Positions 32,357 to 41,182 of a stretch of DNA of 64,000 bases are shown here, one piece after another. The stretch comes from Klebsiella sp. WP3-W18-ESBL-02 (GTDB lineage: Bacteria > Pseudomonadota > Gammaproteobacteria > Enterobacterales > Enterobacteriaceae). Made by a program: the position numbers and the translations under genes. The stretch lies in contig NZ_AP021972.1 in NCBI RefSeq assembly GCF_014168815.1, forward strand, positions 496,001 to 560,000. The letters are read 5' to 3'. The number at the start of each line of letters is the position of its first letter. Position 1 is the first letter of the stretch. The notes beneath the pieces are model-generated. The model was not told the origin of the DNA. It ran no database searches and was given only the letters and a program-made list of their open reading frames with translations.

Positions 32357-35300
32357 TTACTCACGGTGTCGACTGAAGCGTCGTCTGACAACGACGAAGA
32401 ACACTGGTACGAAGAAGATGGCAAGCAAGGTAGCCGTCAACATCCCACCCATAACACCGGTGCCGACCGCATTCTGCGCGCCGCTCCCTGCACCTCGACT
32501 GATGACCAACGGCATAACGCCGAGAATAAAGGCGAGCGAGGTCATCAGAATGGGGCGCAGGCGCATGCGTGACGCTTCAAGCGTAGCTTCAATAACCCCT
32601 TTGCCCTCTTTCTCCATGAGATCCTTGGCGAACTCGACGATCAAAATGGCGTTCTTCGCCGATAGGCCTATCGTCGTCAGCAGACCCACCTGGAAGTAAA
32701 CGTCGTTATTCAGACCGCGCAATGAGGCTGCCAGCAGCGCACCCACAACGCCCAGCGGAACAACCAGCATGACCGAAAATGGGATTGACCAGCTCTCATA
32801 GAGCGCGGCCAGGCACAAAAAGACCACAATCAGCGAAATAGCATAAAGCGCTGGCGCCTGGTTTCCGGATAAGCGTTCCTGGTACGACATTCCTGTCCAA
32901 TCGAAGCCGATGCCAGACGGCAGCCTGCTGGCCAGTTGTTCCATCAGCGCCATCGCCTCGCCGGTACTTTTACCCGGTGCCGCTTCCCCCATAATTTCCA
33001 TGGAAGGCAGGCCGTTGTAGCGTTCCAGGCGTGGAGAGCCGTAAACCCAACGTGAGCTGACGAAAGCGGAGAATGGCACCATTTCGCCATTGCTGCTGCG
33101 CACATACATATTGTTGACATCGCCCGGCAGCATGCGGAATTTGGCATCTGCCTGAACATACACCTTCTTCACACGACCGCGATCGATAAAGTCGTTAACG
33201 TAGGCGCCACCTAGCGCCGCCGAGATAGTCTGGTTAATATCCGACAGCGAAACGCCCAACGCCTGCGCTTTTTCCTGATCGACTTCAAGTTTGAACTGTG
33301 CGGTATCTTCCAGACCATTAGGGCGTACGCGCACTAACTGGTCCGGATGCTGCTGCACCATACCCAGCAGCTGATTGCGTGCCTGAGTGAGCGCCGTGTG
33401 GCCAAGGTTGCCCTGATCGATGAGCTCGAAGTCAAACCCGGTTGCCGTGCCCAGCTCGATAATCGCCGGCATGTTGAAAGGGAACACCATGGCGTCTTTT
33501 ATCTGGCTAAAGGCCATCGTCGCCCGCTTGATAATAGCCCCTACGCTGTTTTCATCACCGCTGCGCGTCTCCCAGGGCTTGAGGCTAACGAAGGCCATGC
33601 CTGCGTTCTGACCCTGGCCGCTGAAGCTAAAACCGTTGACGGTAAAGACGCTTTCAACGTTGGCCTTCTCGTTGTTCAGGTAATACTGAGTGACCGTATC
33701 CAGCACCTTCTGCGTACGTTCTTGCGTCGCACCGGCGGGCAGTTGGACCATCGTCAGGAATACGCCCTGATCTTCATCCGGTAAGAACGAGGTGGGCAGA
33801 CGGACAAACAGCAGCGCCATCCCTACCACGATCAGCACGTAGATAACCAGATAGCGCCCGGTATTGCGCAGAATGCCGCTTACGCTGTGGGTGTAATGGT
33901 TTACGCTACGATCAAATTTATTGTTGAACCACGCGAAGAACCCTTTCTTTTCGTGATGCCCGGCCGCGCTGGGCTTCAGTAATGTCGCGCACAGCGCAGG
34001 TGTCAGAATCAACGCAACCAGCACCGACAGCGCCATTGCCGACACGATGGTAATGGAAAACTGTCGATAAATGGCACCAGTAGAGCCACCGAAGAAGGCC
34101 ATCGGTACAAAGACCGCCGACAGCACCATGGCAATACCAACCAGCGCCCCCTGGATCTGCGACATCGATTTTTCCGTTGCTTCGACCGGAGAGAGCCGCT
34201 CTTCCACCATCACGCGCTCGACGTTTTCGACCACCACAATGGCATCGTCGACCAACAGGCCTATTGCAAGCACCATACCGAACATCGTCAGGGTATTGAT
34301 CGAATAGCCGAACATCGCCAGCACGGCGAAGGTGCCCAGCAGCACCACCGGCACGGCAATGGTCGGAATCAGCGTGGCGCGCATATTTTGCAGGAACAGA
34401 TACATCACGAGAAAGACGAGAATGATGGCCTCAAACAGCGTCTTGATCACTTCATGAATCGAAATAGTGACGAAAGGCGTGGTGTCATAGGGATAGACGA
34501 CCTTCATTCCCTGCGGAAAGAACGGCTGCAGCTCCGCCAGCTTCGCCTTAATGGCATTGGCGGTATCCAGCGCGTTCGCGCCGGTGGCAAGCTTAATACC
34601 GAGCCCCGAAGCTGGCTTTCCGTTGATGCGGGCAACCACGTTGTAGTTCTCGCCGCCCAGCTCAATTTTTGCAACATCGCTCAAGTGAACGACAGAACCG
34701 TCGGCGTTGACGCGGAGGGTAATATTGCCAAACTCCGCCGGATCTTTCAGCCGCGTTTGGGCAATGATTGAGGCGTTGAGCTGCTGCCCCTTCACGGCAG
34801 GCGTACCGCCCAACTGGCCCGCGGCAATCTGGTTATTCTGCACCTTCAACTGATTGATCACGTCAACCGGCGTCAGGTTGTACTTGTTGAGCTGATTGTT
34901 GTCGAGCCAGATACGCATTGCGTACTGAGCACCGAACAGCTGCACGTCGCCCACGCCGTTCAGTCGGCTGATGGGGTCTTTTACGTTGGAAGCAATATAG
35001 TCAGAAATATCGTCCTGAATGGTCTTCGGGTTATCGGAGATAAACCCGGCAACCAGCAGGAAGCTGCTGCTTGATTTCTCAACGCTGATTCCCTGCTGCT
35101 GTACTTCCTGCGGCAAGAGAGGGGTAGCCAGCTGCAGCTTGTTCTGCACCTGCACCTGTGCGATGTCCGGATCGGTCCCTGAATTAAAGGTCAAGGTAAT
35201 GGTCACCGATCCCGCGGAGTCGCTGGTTGAGGACATATACATCAGGTTATCGATACCGTTCATATTCTGTTCGATAACCTGCGTCACGGTATCCTGCACG

Positions 35301-35467
35301 GTCTGCGCGTCTGCTCCGGGGTAGTTGGCAGAAATCGCCACGGCAGGCGGCGCAATGGTCGGATACTGGGCGATAGGCAGCTGTAAAATAGCTAGCCCAC
35401 CCGCAATCATCATAATGATCGCCAGAACCCAGGCGAATACCGGGCGATGGATAAAAAACTTAGACAT
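32357..35467 (-). CDS. acrF: RND multidrug efflux pump AcrF
   Basis: 1036 residues (E. coli 1034). Inner-membrane proton-driven drug exporter of the HAE1 RND family, working as a trimer with AcrE and TolC. Starts MSKFFIHRPVFAWVLAI. Two repeats of six membrane helices with large periplasmic loops after helices 1 and 7. Proton-relay aspartates in helix 4 (LLVDDAIVVVENVERV) and helix 10 lysine (LSAKNAILIVEFAKD) are intact. Begins 12 bp after acrE. In E. coli this pump is nearly silent under H-NS and AcrS control. Confidence 0.96.
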   Translation of the reverse strand: MSKFFIHRPVFAWVLAIIMMIAGGLAILQLPIAQYPTIAPPAVAISANYPGADAQTVQDTVTQVIEQNMNGIDNLMYMSSTSDSAGSVTITLTFNSGTDPDIAQVQVQNKLQLATPLLPQEVQQQGISVEKSSSSFLLVAGFISDNPKTIQDDISDYIASNVKDPISRLNGVGDVQLFGAQYAMRIWLDNNQLNKYNLTPVDVINQLKVQNNQIAAGQLGGTPAVKGQQLNASIIAQTRLKDPAEFGNITLRVNADGSVVHLSDVAKIELGGENYNVVARINGKPASGLGIKLATGANALDTANAIKAKLAELQPFFPQGMKVVYPYDTTPFVTISIHEVIKTLFEAIILVFLVMYLFLQNMRATLIPTIAVPVVLLGTFAVLAMFGYSINTLTMFGMVLAIGLLVDDAIVVVENVERVMVEERLSPVEATEKSMSQIQGALVGIAMVLSAVFVPMAFFGGSTGAIYRQFSITIVSAMALSVLVALILTPALCATLLKPSAAGHHEKKGFFAWFNNKFDRSVNHYTHSVSGILRNTGRYLVIYVLIVVGMALLFVRLPTSFLPDEDQGVFLTMVQLPAGATQERTQKVLDTVTQYYLNNEKANVESVFTVNGFSFSGQGQNAGMAFVSLKPWETRSGDENSVGAIIKRATMAFSQIKDAMVFPFNMPAIIELGTATGFDFELIDQGNLGHTALTQARNQLLGMVQQHPDQLVRVRPNGLEDTAQFKLEVDQEKAQALGVSLSDINQTISAALGGAYVNDFIDRGRVKKVYVQADAKFRMLPGDVNNMYVRSSNGEMVPFSAFVSSRWVYGSPRLERYNGLPSMEIMGEAAPGKSTGEAMALMEQLASRLPSGIGFDWTGMSYQERLSGNQAPALYAISLIVVFLCLAALYESWSIPFSVMLVVPLGVVGALLAASLRGLNNDVYFQVGLLTTIGLSAKNAILIVEFAKDLMEKEGKGVIEATLEASRMRLRPILMTSLAFILGVMPLVISRGAGSGAQNAVGTGVMGGMLTATLLAIFFVPVFFVVVRRRFSRHRE

Positions 35468-35479
35468 AGGATAGCTACC

Positions 35480-36619
35480 TTATTGCGCAGCCGGAGCCGC
35501 GGTGTCCTCTTCTGCTTTGACGGTGACGCCCGGATGTACTTTCTGCAGCCCGCTGACGATAACCTTCTCACCGGCCTTCAGGCCGCTGGTGACCAGCCAC
35601 TGGTCGCCTACGGCTTGCGCCGCCACCACGTTGCGGATTTCTACCTGATTTTTGTCGTTCACCAGCAGTACGGTGGCATCGCCGCGCGGCGTACGGGTGA
35701 CGCCCTGCTGTGGTACCAGCATTGCGCTCGGGTTGACTCCCTCATCGATGCGCGCGCGTACAAACATGCCCGGCAGCAGCGTATGCTGAGGGTTAGGGAA
35801 TAGTGCGCGTAGCGTAATGGAGCCGGTGCTCTCATCAACGGTGACGTCAGAAAACTGCAGAGAACCTTTCAGCGCGTAGGGTTGACCGTTTTCCATTAGC
35901 AATTGAACGCTTTTGGCACCTTCGCCCTGTTGCAGGCTTTCTTGTTTCAGACGCATAAAATCACTGCTGGACTGAGTCACATCGACGTAGATGGGATCGA
36001 GCTGCTGCACCGTGGCCATGGCTTCCGCCTGGCCGTTGGTAACCAGCGCGCCTTCCGTTACGCTGGATTTACCGATACGGCCGGTAATGGGAGAGGTCAC
36101 TTTGGTGTAGGCCAGATTAATACGCGCACTCTCAACGGCGGCTTTCGCGGCCATAACATCGGCGTCAGCCTGGCGCGCGGTAGCCACGGCCTGATCGTAA
36201 TCCTGCTGGCTGATATATTTCGTTCCCAGCAGCGGGACGTAGCGTTTGACCGTCAGATGCGCGATGGCGGCGGCGGCTTCCGCTTTAGATGCATCGCCTT
36301 TGGCGCTGTCATACGCAGCCTGGTAGGTTGCAGGGTCTATCTGATAAAGCGATTGCCCGGCTTCAATATCGCTCCCTTCTACAAAGTTGCGCTTCAGAAT
36401 AATGCCGCTGACCTGCGGTCGCACCTCCGCGACGCGAAACGCGGAAGTACGGCCCGGCAGTTCCGTGGTGATAGAGAGCGGTGCGTTGTTCACGATGTGA
36501 ACGATGACCTGAGGTGTGGGCGCATGCGCCTGCTGATCTCCAGAATTATCGCAGCCGCTCAGTAATGTCGCAGAGATAATTAAGCTGGATAAGAGTGTAA
36601 TCCTGGCGTGGCTCGTCAT
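35480..36619 (-). CDS. acrE: Periplasmic adaptor AcrE
   Basis: 379 residues (E. coli 385). Membrane-fusion lipoprotein that joins AcrF to TolC. Signal peptide and lipobox LLSGC, lipidated Cys23; then beta-barrel, lipoyl (RNFVEGSDIEAGQSLYQID) and coiled-coil hairpin (about 100-175) domains. AAGGA Shine-Dalgarno upstream. First gene of acrEF; divergent from acrS across 351 bp. Confidence 0.95.
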   Translation of the reverse strand: MTSHARITLLSSLIISATLLSGCDNSGDQQAHAPTPQVIVHIVNNAPLSITTELPGRTSAFRVAEVRPQVSGIILKRNFVEGSDIEAGQSLYQIDPATYQAAYDSAKGDASKAEAAAAIAHLTVKRYVPLLGTKYISQQDYDQAVATARQADADVMAAKAAVESARINLAYTKVTSPITGRIGKSSVTEGALVTNGQAEAMATVQQLDPIYVDVTQSSSDFMRLKQESLQQGEGAKSVQLLMENGQPYALKGSLQFSDVTVDESTGSITLRALFPNPQHTLLPGMFVRARIDEGVNPSAMLVPQQGVTRTPRGDATVLLVNDKNQVEIRNVVAAQAVGDQWLVTSGLKAGEKVIVSGLQKVHPGVTVKAEEDTAAPAAQ

Positions 36620-36970
36620 TGCGGTTCCTTATAGATTGATAGCCATTTTTGACCACGAATCTGAGAAAGAAAGGGAGAATAGAAACAGTTCGATATCCTA
36701 CAAATAAATATCGGTGGATGTAAGTGATAGTTATTTTTAACAGAATGCCAGGGCACGGAAACACAAAAATAGCAGGAATGGAGAATTCTCCAGATAAAAT
36801 AGAGGTGGTTGTTATTTGCGTGGTGAATATGATTGCGTGAAATATATGTATTTTTGATTTATTAATTTTCAATAACCATCAAACTTTTTGGTAAAATTTA
36901 TCTGTCACGCGGTGGTAAATTAGCTGGAGTATTCCATTCACCGCTTATTCAGCGGCAGGCGACCGATGGT
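36620..36970. other. acrE-acrS divergent control region
   Basis: 351 bp, AT-rich, no gene supported. It must hold the promoters of acrEF (minus) and acrS (plus). The clearest structure is a 14-bp perfect palindrome at 36779-36792. A second loosely symmetric pair, TACA (36700) and TGTA (36719), is near the acrE side. The AT-rich tracts would suit H-NS binding, which silences acrEF in E. coli; that is inference. Confidence 0.5.
36779..36792. promoter_or_regulatory. Perfect palindrome, possible AcrS operator
   Basis: TGGAGAATTCTCCA is its own reverse complement over 14 bp. It lies 160 bp before the acrE start and 179 bp before acrS. It does not resemble the AcrR operator as I know it, so the link to AcrS is inference from position. 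Confidence 0.35.
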
Positions 36971-37624
36971 ATGGCCAGAAAAACACGGGAAGAGGCGCTC
37001 AAAACGCGCCAGCTGCTGCTGGACGTGGCAATTGAGCAGTTCGCGTTACGCGGAGTCAGTAACACGACGCTGACCGATATCGCCGCGGCTGCCGGCGTGA
37101 CGCGCGGTGCCGTATATTGGCATTTCGTCAGTAAGAGTGAGCTGTTTAATGCCATGTGGCAAGCGCAGCTCCCGCTGCGCGATCTTATTCATCATAAATT
37201 GATACCAATAGAGCATGAAAATCCGTTGCTGGCGCTGAGGAATAAATTCGTGGCGGGGCTGCAATATATAGCCGAAACGCCGAGGCAGAAAGCGCTGATG
37301 CAAATTTTGTATCACAAGTGTGAATTTACCAGCGATATGATGTCGGAGCAGGATATCAGGCAGAAAATCGGGTTTGACTATAATACCGTGCGGGGTATTT
37401 TACAGACATGCGTACGTAACCGATTATTACCTGTAGATACAAATATTGAGATTATATTGATTGTCTTGCATAGCGCATTTATCGGCATCATTAAAAACTG
37501 GCTTATGGAACCACGGCAATTTGATCTCTATCAGCAGGCTCCGCTGCTGGTGGATAATATTATGTCTGTTCTCTGCGACTCACATCTTTGGGCTGCCTCG
37601 CCGGTACGGGCGGCGAAGGGTTGA
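36971..37624 (+). CDS. acrS: TetR-family repressor AcrS
   Basis: 217 residues, usual length for AcrS (EnvR). N-terminal TetR helix-turn-helix at about residues 10-56 (TLTDIAAAAGVTRGAVYWHF), C-terminal ligand-binding helices. Represses acrAB, and regulates acrEF, in E. coli. Divergent from acrE. Codon use in the second half is AT-rich compared with neighbours. Confidence 0.92.
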   Translation: MARKTREEALKTRQLLLDVAIEQFALRGVSNTTLTDIAAAAGVTRGAVYWHFVSKSELFNAMWQAQLPLRDLIHHKLIPIEHENPLLALRNKFVAGLQYIAETPRQKALMQILYHKCEFTSDMMSEQDIRQKIGFDYNTVRGILQTCVRNRLLPVDTNIEIILIVLHSAFIGIIKNWLMEPRQFDLYQQAPLLVDNIMSVLCDSHLWAASPVRAAKG

Positions 37625-37738
37625 TTTTGGCCTCGCGAACGGGGCTGAAAAGATTTCATCTCGTTACGCTTTCCCTGTTGCGGCCATGCGCAATCTGTCA
37701 TCTTATCGATAACTTACCGTGCTTATCATGAGGTGCTT

Positions 37739-38572
37739 ATGAAATGTGTGTCTCGCCAGATTGGCGATTTTGAAGTCATTGCATTGAGCGACGGAAACAT
37801 GTCCGCCAGTCTGGATTTGCTCTCAGGCATTACGACAACGGATGCCGGCGAGATTCAGCGCAGCGCTGGCGTAACGGATCCCGGCAACCTGCACATTTAT
37901 GGCTATCTGATTCGCGGGCGCGGGCGAACGATTCTGGTTGATTCTGGTACGGGAGGAGCAAACAACGTCGGTGGCCAGCTCGCTGGGCATTTACAGGACT
38001 TTGGGGTTGTGCCGCAGGCGGTAGACACGTTGCTGTTGACGCATGCGCATCCGGACCATATCGGCGGTCTGCTGAACGAGGCGGGCGATGCGGTGTATCC
38101 CAATGCACAGCTGTACCTCCATCCGAATGAAGTCGCTTTCTGGCAAGATGATGAACGTCTGGCGCAGGCGAACGAGCGGGCGCAGCGCAATTTCACCCGG
38201 GCAAGGCGGACGCTGGCGGTATACGGCGAAAGGGTCCATCTGCTGGACGACAAGCCGATCGTAGAAGGCATTCGGCCTGTTGCACTACCGGGCCATACGC
38301 CGGGGCATACGGGCTATCGGATTGACTCGCCGCAGGAAAGCCTGATTATCTGGGGGGACATCGTACATTTCCCCTATATTCAGACCGCGCAGCCGGATGT
38401 GTCTATTGCGTTTGATATCGATCCTGAGCAGGCGAAGGCATCACGTAAACGGATTCTGGCTCAGGCGGTGCAGGAAAAGCTGCTGGTGGCGGGAATGCAC
38501 TTTGGCGGGTCTGGCTTCGCGCGGGTCATCCCTGAAGGTCAGGGCTATCGTATGGTGTATTGCGAAGCATAA
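37739..38572 (+). CDS. MBL-fold metallo-hydrolase, function unassigned
   Basis: 277 residues from the ATG at 37739, which has AGG 5 nt upstream. Metallo-beta-lactamase fold: zinc motif HxHxDH as His102, His104, Asp106, His107 (THAHPDHIGG), a later His186 in LPGHTPGHTG, and an Asp207 in IIWGDIVHF. The arrangement resembles lactonase- or alkylsulfatase-like members, but the substrate cannot be told. No signal peptide. It lies between acrS and fis, where E. coli has yhdJ and yhdU. Probably an acquired or lineage-specific gene. Confidence 0.85.
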   Translation: MKCVSRQIGDFEVIALSDGNMSASLDLLSGITTTDAGEIQRSAGVTDPGNLHIYGYLIRGRGRTILVDSGTGGANNVGGQLAGHLQDFGVVPQAVDTLLLTHAHPDHIGGLLNEAGDAVYPNAQLYLHPNEVAFWQDDERLAQANERAQRNFTRARRTLAVYGERVHLLDDKPIVEGIRPVALPGHTPGHTGYRIDSPQESLIIWGDIVHFPYIQTAQPDVSIAFDIDPEQAKASRKRILAQAVQEKLLVAGMHFGGSGFARVIPEGQGYRMVYCEA

Positions 38573-38583
38573 GCAGGCAATAA

Positions 38584-38617
38584 AAAAGGCGCATCCCCAT
38601 GCCGAGTAGCGCCTTTT
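38584..38617. terminator. Bidirectional terminator between hydrolase and fis
   Basis: AAAAGGCGC (38584-38592) pairs with GCGCCTTTT (38609-38617). A/T tails on both sides suit both the plus-strand hydrolase gene and the minus-strand fis transcript. Confidence 0.75.
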
Positions 38618-38642
38618 CTATCAACAACATAACTGATTAGTA

Positions 38643-38939
38643 TCAGTTCATGCCGTATTTTTTCAGTTTCTTACGCAGAGTACCGCGGTTGATGCCCATC
38701 ATCAGGGCTGCGCGGGTCTGGTTACCACGGGTGTATTGCATCACCATGTCCAACAGGGGCTGTTCTACTTCAGCCAGTACCAGCTCATACAGGTCATTAA
38801 CGTCCTGACCGTTCAGTTGAGCAAAATAGTTCTTCAGTGCCTGTTTAACCGAGTCACGCAGGGGTTTTTGGGTTACCTGATCCTGAGAGTTAACGGTAGA
38901 AACGGTCAGTACGTCAGAATTTACGCGTTGTTCGAACAT
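38643..38939 (-). CDS. fis: Nucleoid protein and rRNA activator Fis
   Basis: 98 residues, the E. coli length. DNA-bending protein that activates rRNA P1 and organises the chromosome in early growth. N-terminal flexible arm, helices, and C-terminal helix-turn-helix ([17 protein letters not shown]). Second gene of the dusB-fis operon, 24 bp after dusB. Its own promoter (39969-39997) carries a Fis site, so it is autoregulated as in E. coli. Confidence 0.99.
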
Positions 38940-38963
38940 AGTTCTGTCAGCTCTTTATTTCTA

Positions 38964-39929
38964 TTACGCAAAATTTTCGAAGTATGCCTCCAACGCCTCC
39001 AGCTGTTCGCTGGCATCCTCAATGGCGTTGAATGTGCGCCGAAACTGGTCATTTGGAGCGTGCTCCTGGAGATACCAGGAGACGTGTTTCCGCGCGATTC
39101 GGTAGCCTTTTGCTTGACCATAAAAGTCGTGCAGTTCCCGAACGTGCGCACAAAGCAAGCGCTTAACCTCTGCCAAAGGCAGCGGGGGCAGCAGCTCCCC
39201 AGTGTCCAGATAATGCTGGATTTCCCGAAAGATCCAGGGTCTTCCCTGAGCCGCACGGCCTATCATCAGGGCATCAGCCCCCGTATAGTCGAGTACAGCT
39301 CTGGCTTTAAGCGGGTCAGTAATGTCACCATTCGCGATAATCGGAATGGAAACGTTCTGCTTAACTGTCCGAATGCTGTCGTATTCAGCTTCTCCGTTAA
39401 ACAAGCAGGCGCGAGTGCGTCCGTGAATAGTCAGAGCCTGAATGCCACAATCTTCAGCCAGTTGGGCAATCTCTACACAGTTACGGTGTTCAGGAGCCCA
39501 GCCAGTGCGAATCTTGAGTGTGACAGGAACGTCCACCGCCTTTACAACCGCGTTCAGGATAGCCTTCACCTGATCCGGGTATTGCAGTAGGGCTGAGCCT
39601 GCGAGCTTGCGATTCACCTTTTTTGCCGGACAGCCCATATTGATATCAATAATCTGGGCGCCGCTTTCCACATTAATGCGGGCGGCTCCGGCCATTTCTT
39701 CAGGATCGCTACCGGCGATTTGCACCGTGCGAATACCTGGCTCATCCACGTGCACCATCCGTAGCCGGGACTTGTCGCTCTCCCACACCTGTGGGTTGGA
39801 GGACATCATCTCTGATACGGTTAGGCCTGCCCCCATCTCGTAGCACAACGTCCGGAATGGTCTGTCAGTAATGCCAGCCATGGGCGCTGCGATCAGGCGA
39901 TTTCTGAGCTGGTGTTGTCCGATGCGCAT
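38964..39929 (-). CDS. dusB: tRNA-dihydrouridine synthase B
   Basis: 321 residues, normal length. FMN-dependent reductase that makes dihydrouridine at position 17 of tRNAs. TIM barrel with the catalytic Cys100 in INMGCPAKKV and C-terminal helical domain. First gene of the fis operon; its high expression in E. coli is thought to be tied to control of fis. Confidence 0.97.
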   Translation of the reverse strand: MRIGQHQLRNRLIAAPMAGITDRPFRTLCYEMGAGLTVSEMMSSNPQVWESDKSRLRMVHVDEPGIRTVQIAGSDPEEMAGAARINVESGAQIIDINMGCPAKKVNRKLAGSALLQYPDQVKAILNAVVKAVDVPVTLKIRTGWAPEHRNCVEIAQLAEDCGIQALTIHGRTRACLFNGEAEYDSIRTVKQNVSIPIIANGDITDPLKARAVLDYTGADALMIGRAAQGRPWIFREIQHYLDTGELLPPLPLAEVKRLLCAHVRELHDFYGQAKGYRIARKHVSWYLQEHAPNDQFRRTFNAIEDASEQLEALEAYFENFA

Positions 39930-39968
39930 GAGTTAAGAAATGACCATACTGTGACTGCAAGGCGGCGT

Positions 39969-39997
39969 ATATTACGCATTTTTTGCACGAGATGAAA
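39969..39997 (-). promoter_or_regulatory. dusB-fis promoter
   Basis: On the minus strand -35 TTTCAT (39997-39992) and -10 TAATAT (39974-39969) 17 bp apart, with a GC-rich discriminator (ACGCCGCC) after the -10. It agrees with the E. coli fis promoter, which is under stringent and growth-rate control. Confidence 0.85.
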
Positions 39998-40012
39998 GGC
40001 CAAACTTTGAGC
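39998..40012 (-). promoter_or_regulatory. Fis site at the fis promoter
   Basis: GCTCAAAGTTTGGCC matches the Fis consensus at all but two defined positions. It is centred about 43 bp before the expected start and abuts the -35, where Fis binding blocks RNA polymerase in E. coli (site II). Confidence 0.75.
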
Positions 40013-40258
40013 AATCAGATGTTGTAGATCAATGAATCTCAGTCCTGAAAGCGATTCGAAGATAAATTTCTATATTAATCATAAAATTAAATAAAAGTGG
40101 ATGATTTGTGCGCATTGATAAAATCATCAAACTTCTCTCGCATTCTTACGTAATGGCCAACGTCTGAACGATAAAACGATGATATTATGAACAATATTGA
40201 AGAGCTAAATGAGATCTGTCTCGCATTTATGGCGGGGAAAAGAGAACAGGTAGGGGAA

Positions 40259-40280
40259 AATGCGGCCCGCAGGCCGCATT
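40259..40280 (-). terminator. prmA terminator
   Basis: AATGCGGCC (40259-40267) pairs with GGCCGCATT (40272-40280); on the minus strand a short T run follows. It lies 9 bp after the prmA stop. Confidence 0.75.
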
Positions 40281-40289
40281 GAGAGAAGA

Positions 40290-41171
40290 TTATTTTTTGC
40301 GTCCGGTAATCCGGCACCACTCTTCTTTTTCGACTACAGCATCGAGGTCGAAAAGGTCAGCGTACGCTTCGCACACGCTTTCCGCCTGGCTGGCGAGAAT
40401 ACCGGAAAGGCCCAGCAGGCCGCCTGTAACCGGCAGTACGCTGATTAATGGCGCCAGCTCGCGTAACGGGCCGGCCAGGATGTTAGCGACCACCACGTCG
40501 GCTTTCATGGCTTCTGGCTGGTCCTGCGGCAGATACAGCTCCAGACGCTCAGAAACGCCGTTACGCTGGGCGTTATCGCGGCTCGCCTGAATAGCCTGCG
40601 GATCGATATCGATCCCGATTGCGCGCGCGGCACCCAGCTTCAGTGCGGCGATCGCAAGGATCCCTGAACCGCAGCCGAAGTCGATCACGGTTTTACCCGC
40701 CAGATCCAGACCGTCCAGCCACTGCAGGCACAGAGAGGTTGTTGGATGGGTGCCGGTGCCAAACGCCAGACCCGGATCGAGCATGACGTTGACCGCGTTC
40801 TCGTCCGGCACGTCGCGCCAGCTTGGGCAGATCCACAGACGTTCGCCAAAACGCATGGGGTGGAAGTTATCCATCCACTCGCGTTCCCAGTCTTTGTCTT
40901 CCAGCTGTTCGATTTTATGCGCAAAGCCTGTGCCCAGCAGCGGATGCTGTTCCAGGAGGGCAACGACCTCTTTCATGTCAGTTTCTGCGTCGAACAGGCC
41001 GATAACGTCGGTATCGCCCCACAGGCGAGTTTCACCCGGCAGCGGCTCGAAGACCGGCGTGTCATGCGTATCCTGGAAGGTGATGGAGACCGAACCGGCT
41101 TCCATCAGCGCATCGCTAAGATCTTCGGCATTCTCGCCGGTTGTGTTCAGTTTCAGTTGGATCCACGGCAT
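40290..41171 (-). CDS. prmA: Ribosomal protein L11 methyltransferase
   Basis: 293 residues, normal length. Trimethylates L11 at several amino groups with SAM. N-terminal L11-binding domain and C-terminal Rossmann domain with VIDFGCGSGILAIAAL at about 162. Start is MPWIQLKLNT. 11 bp after panF, as in E. coli. Confidence 0.98.
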   Translation of the reverse strand: MPWIQLKLNTTGENAEDLSDALMEAGSVSITFQDTHDTPVFEPLPGETRLWGDTDVIGLFDAETDMKEVVALLEQHPLLGTGFAHKIEQLEDKDWEREWMDNFHPMRFGERLWICPSWRDVPDENAVNVMLDPGLAFGTGTHPTTSLCLQWLDGLDLAGKTVIDFGCGSGILAIAALKLGAARAIGIDIDPQAIQASRDNAQRNGVSERLELYLPQDQPEAMKADVVVANILAGPLRELAPLISVLPVTGGLLGLSGILASQAESVCEAYADLFDLDAVVEKEEWCRITGRKK

Positions 41172-41182
41172 GGCAAAACTCT

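Larger units (their letters stand above)
39930..40258. other. Control region of dusB-fis
   Basis: About 330 bp between dusB and the prmA terminator. It holds the fis promoter and Fis site listed next. Apart from a 31-codon open stretch at 40187-40282, with no ribosome binding site, I see no gene. Confidence 0.6.

Noticed and set aside
32157..32699. 180-codon plus-strand frame at the acrF 3' end
   Set aside because: Most of it is antisense to acrF and it crosses the acrF terminator; no ribosome binding site.
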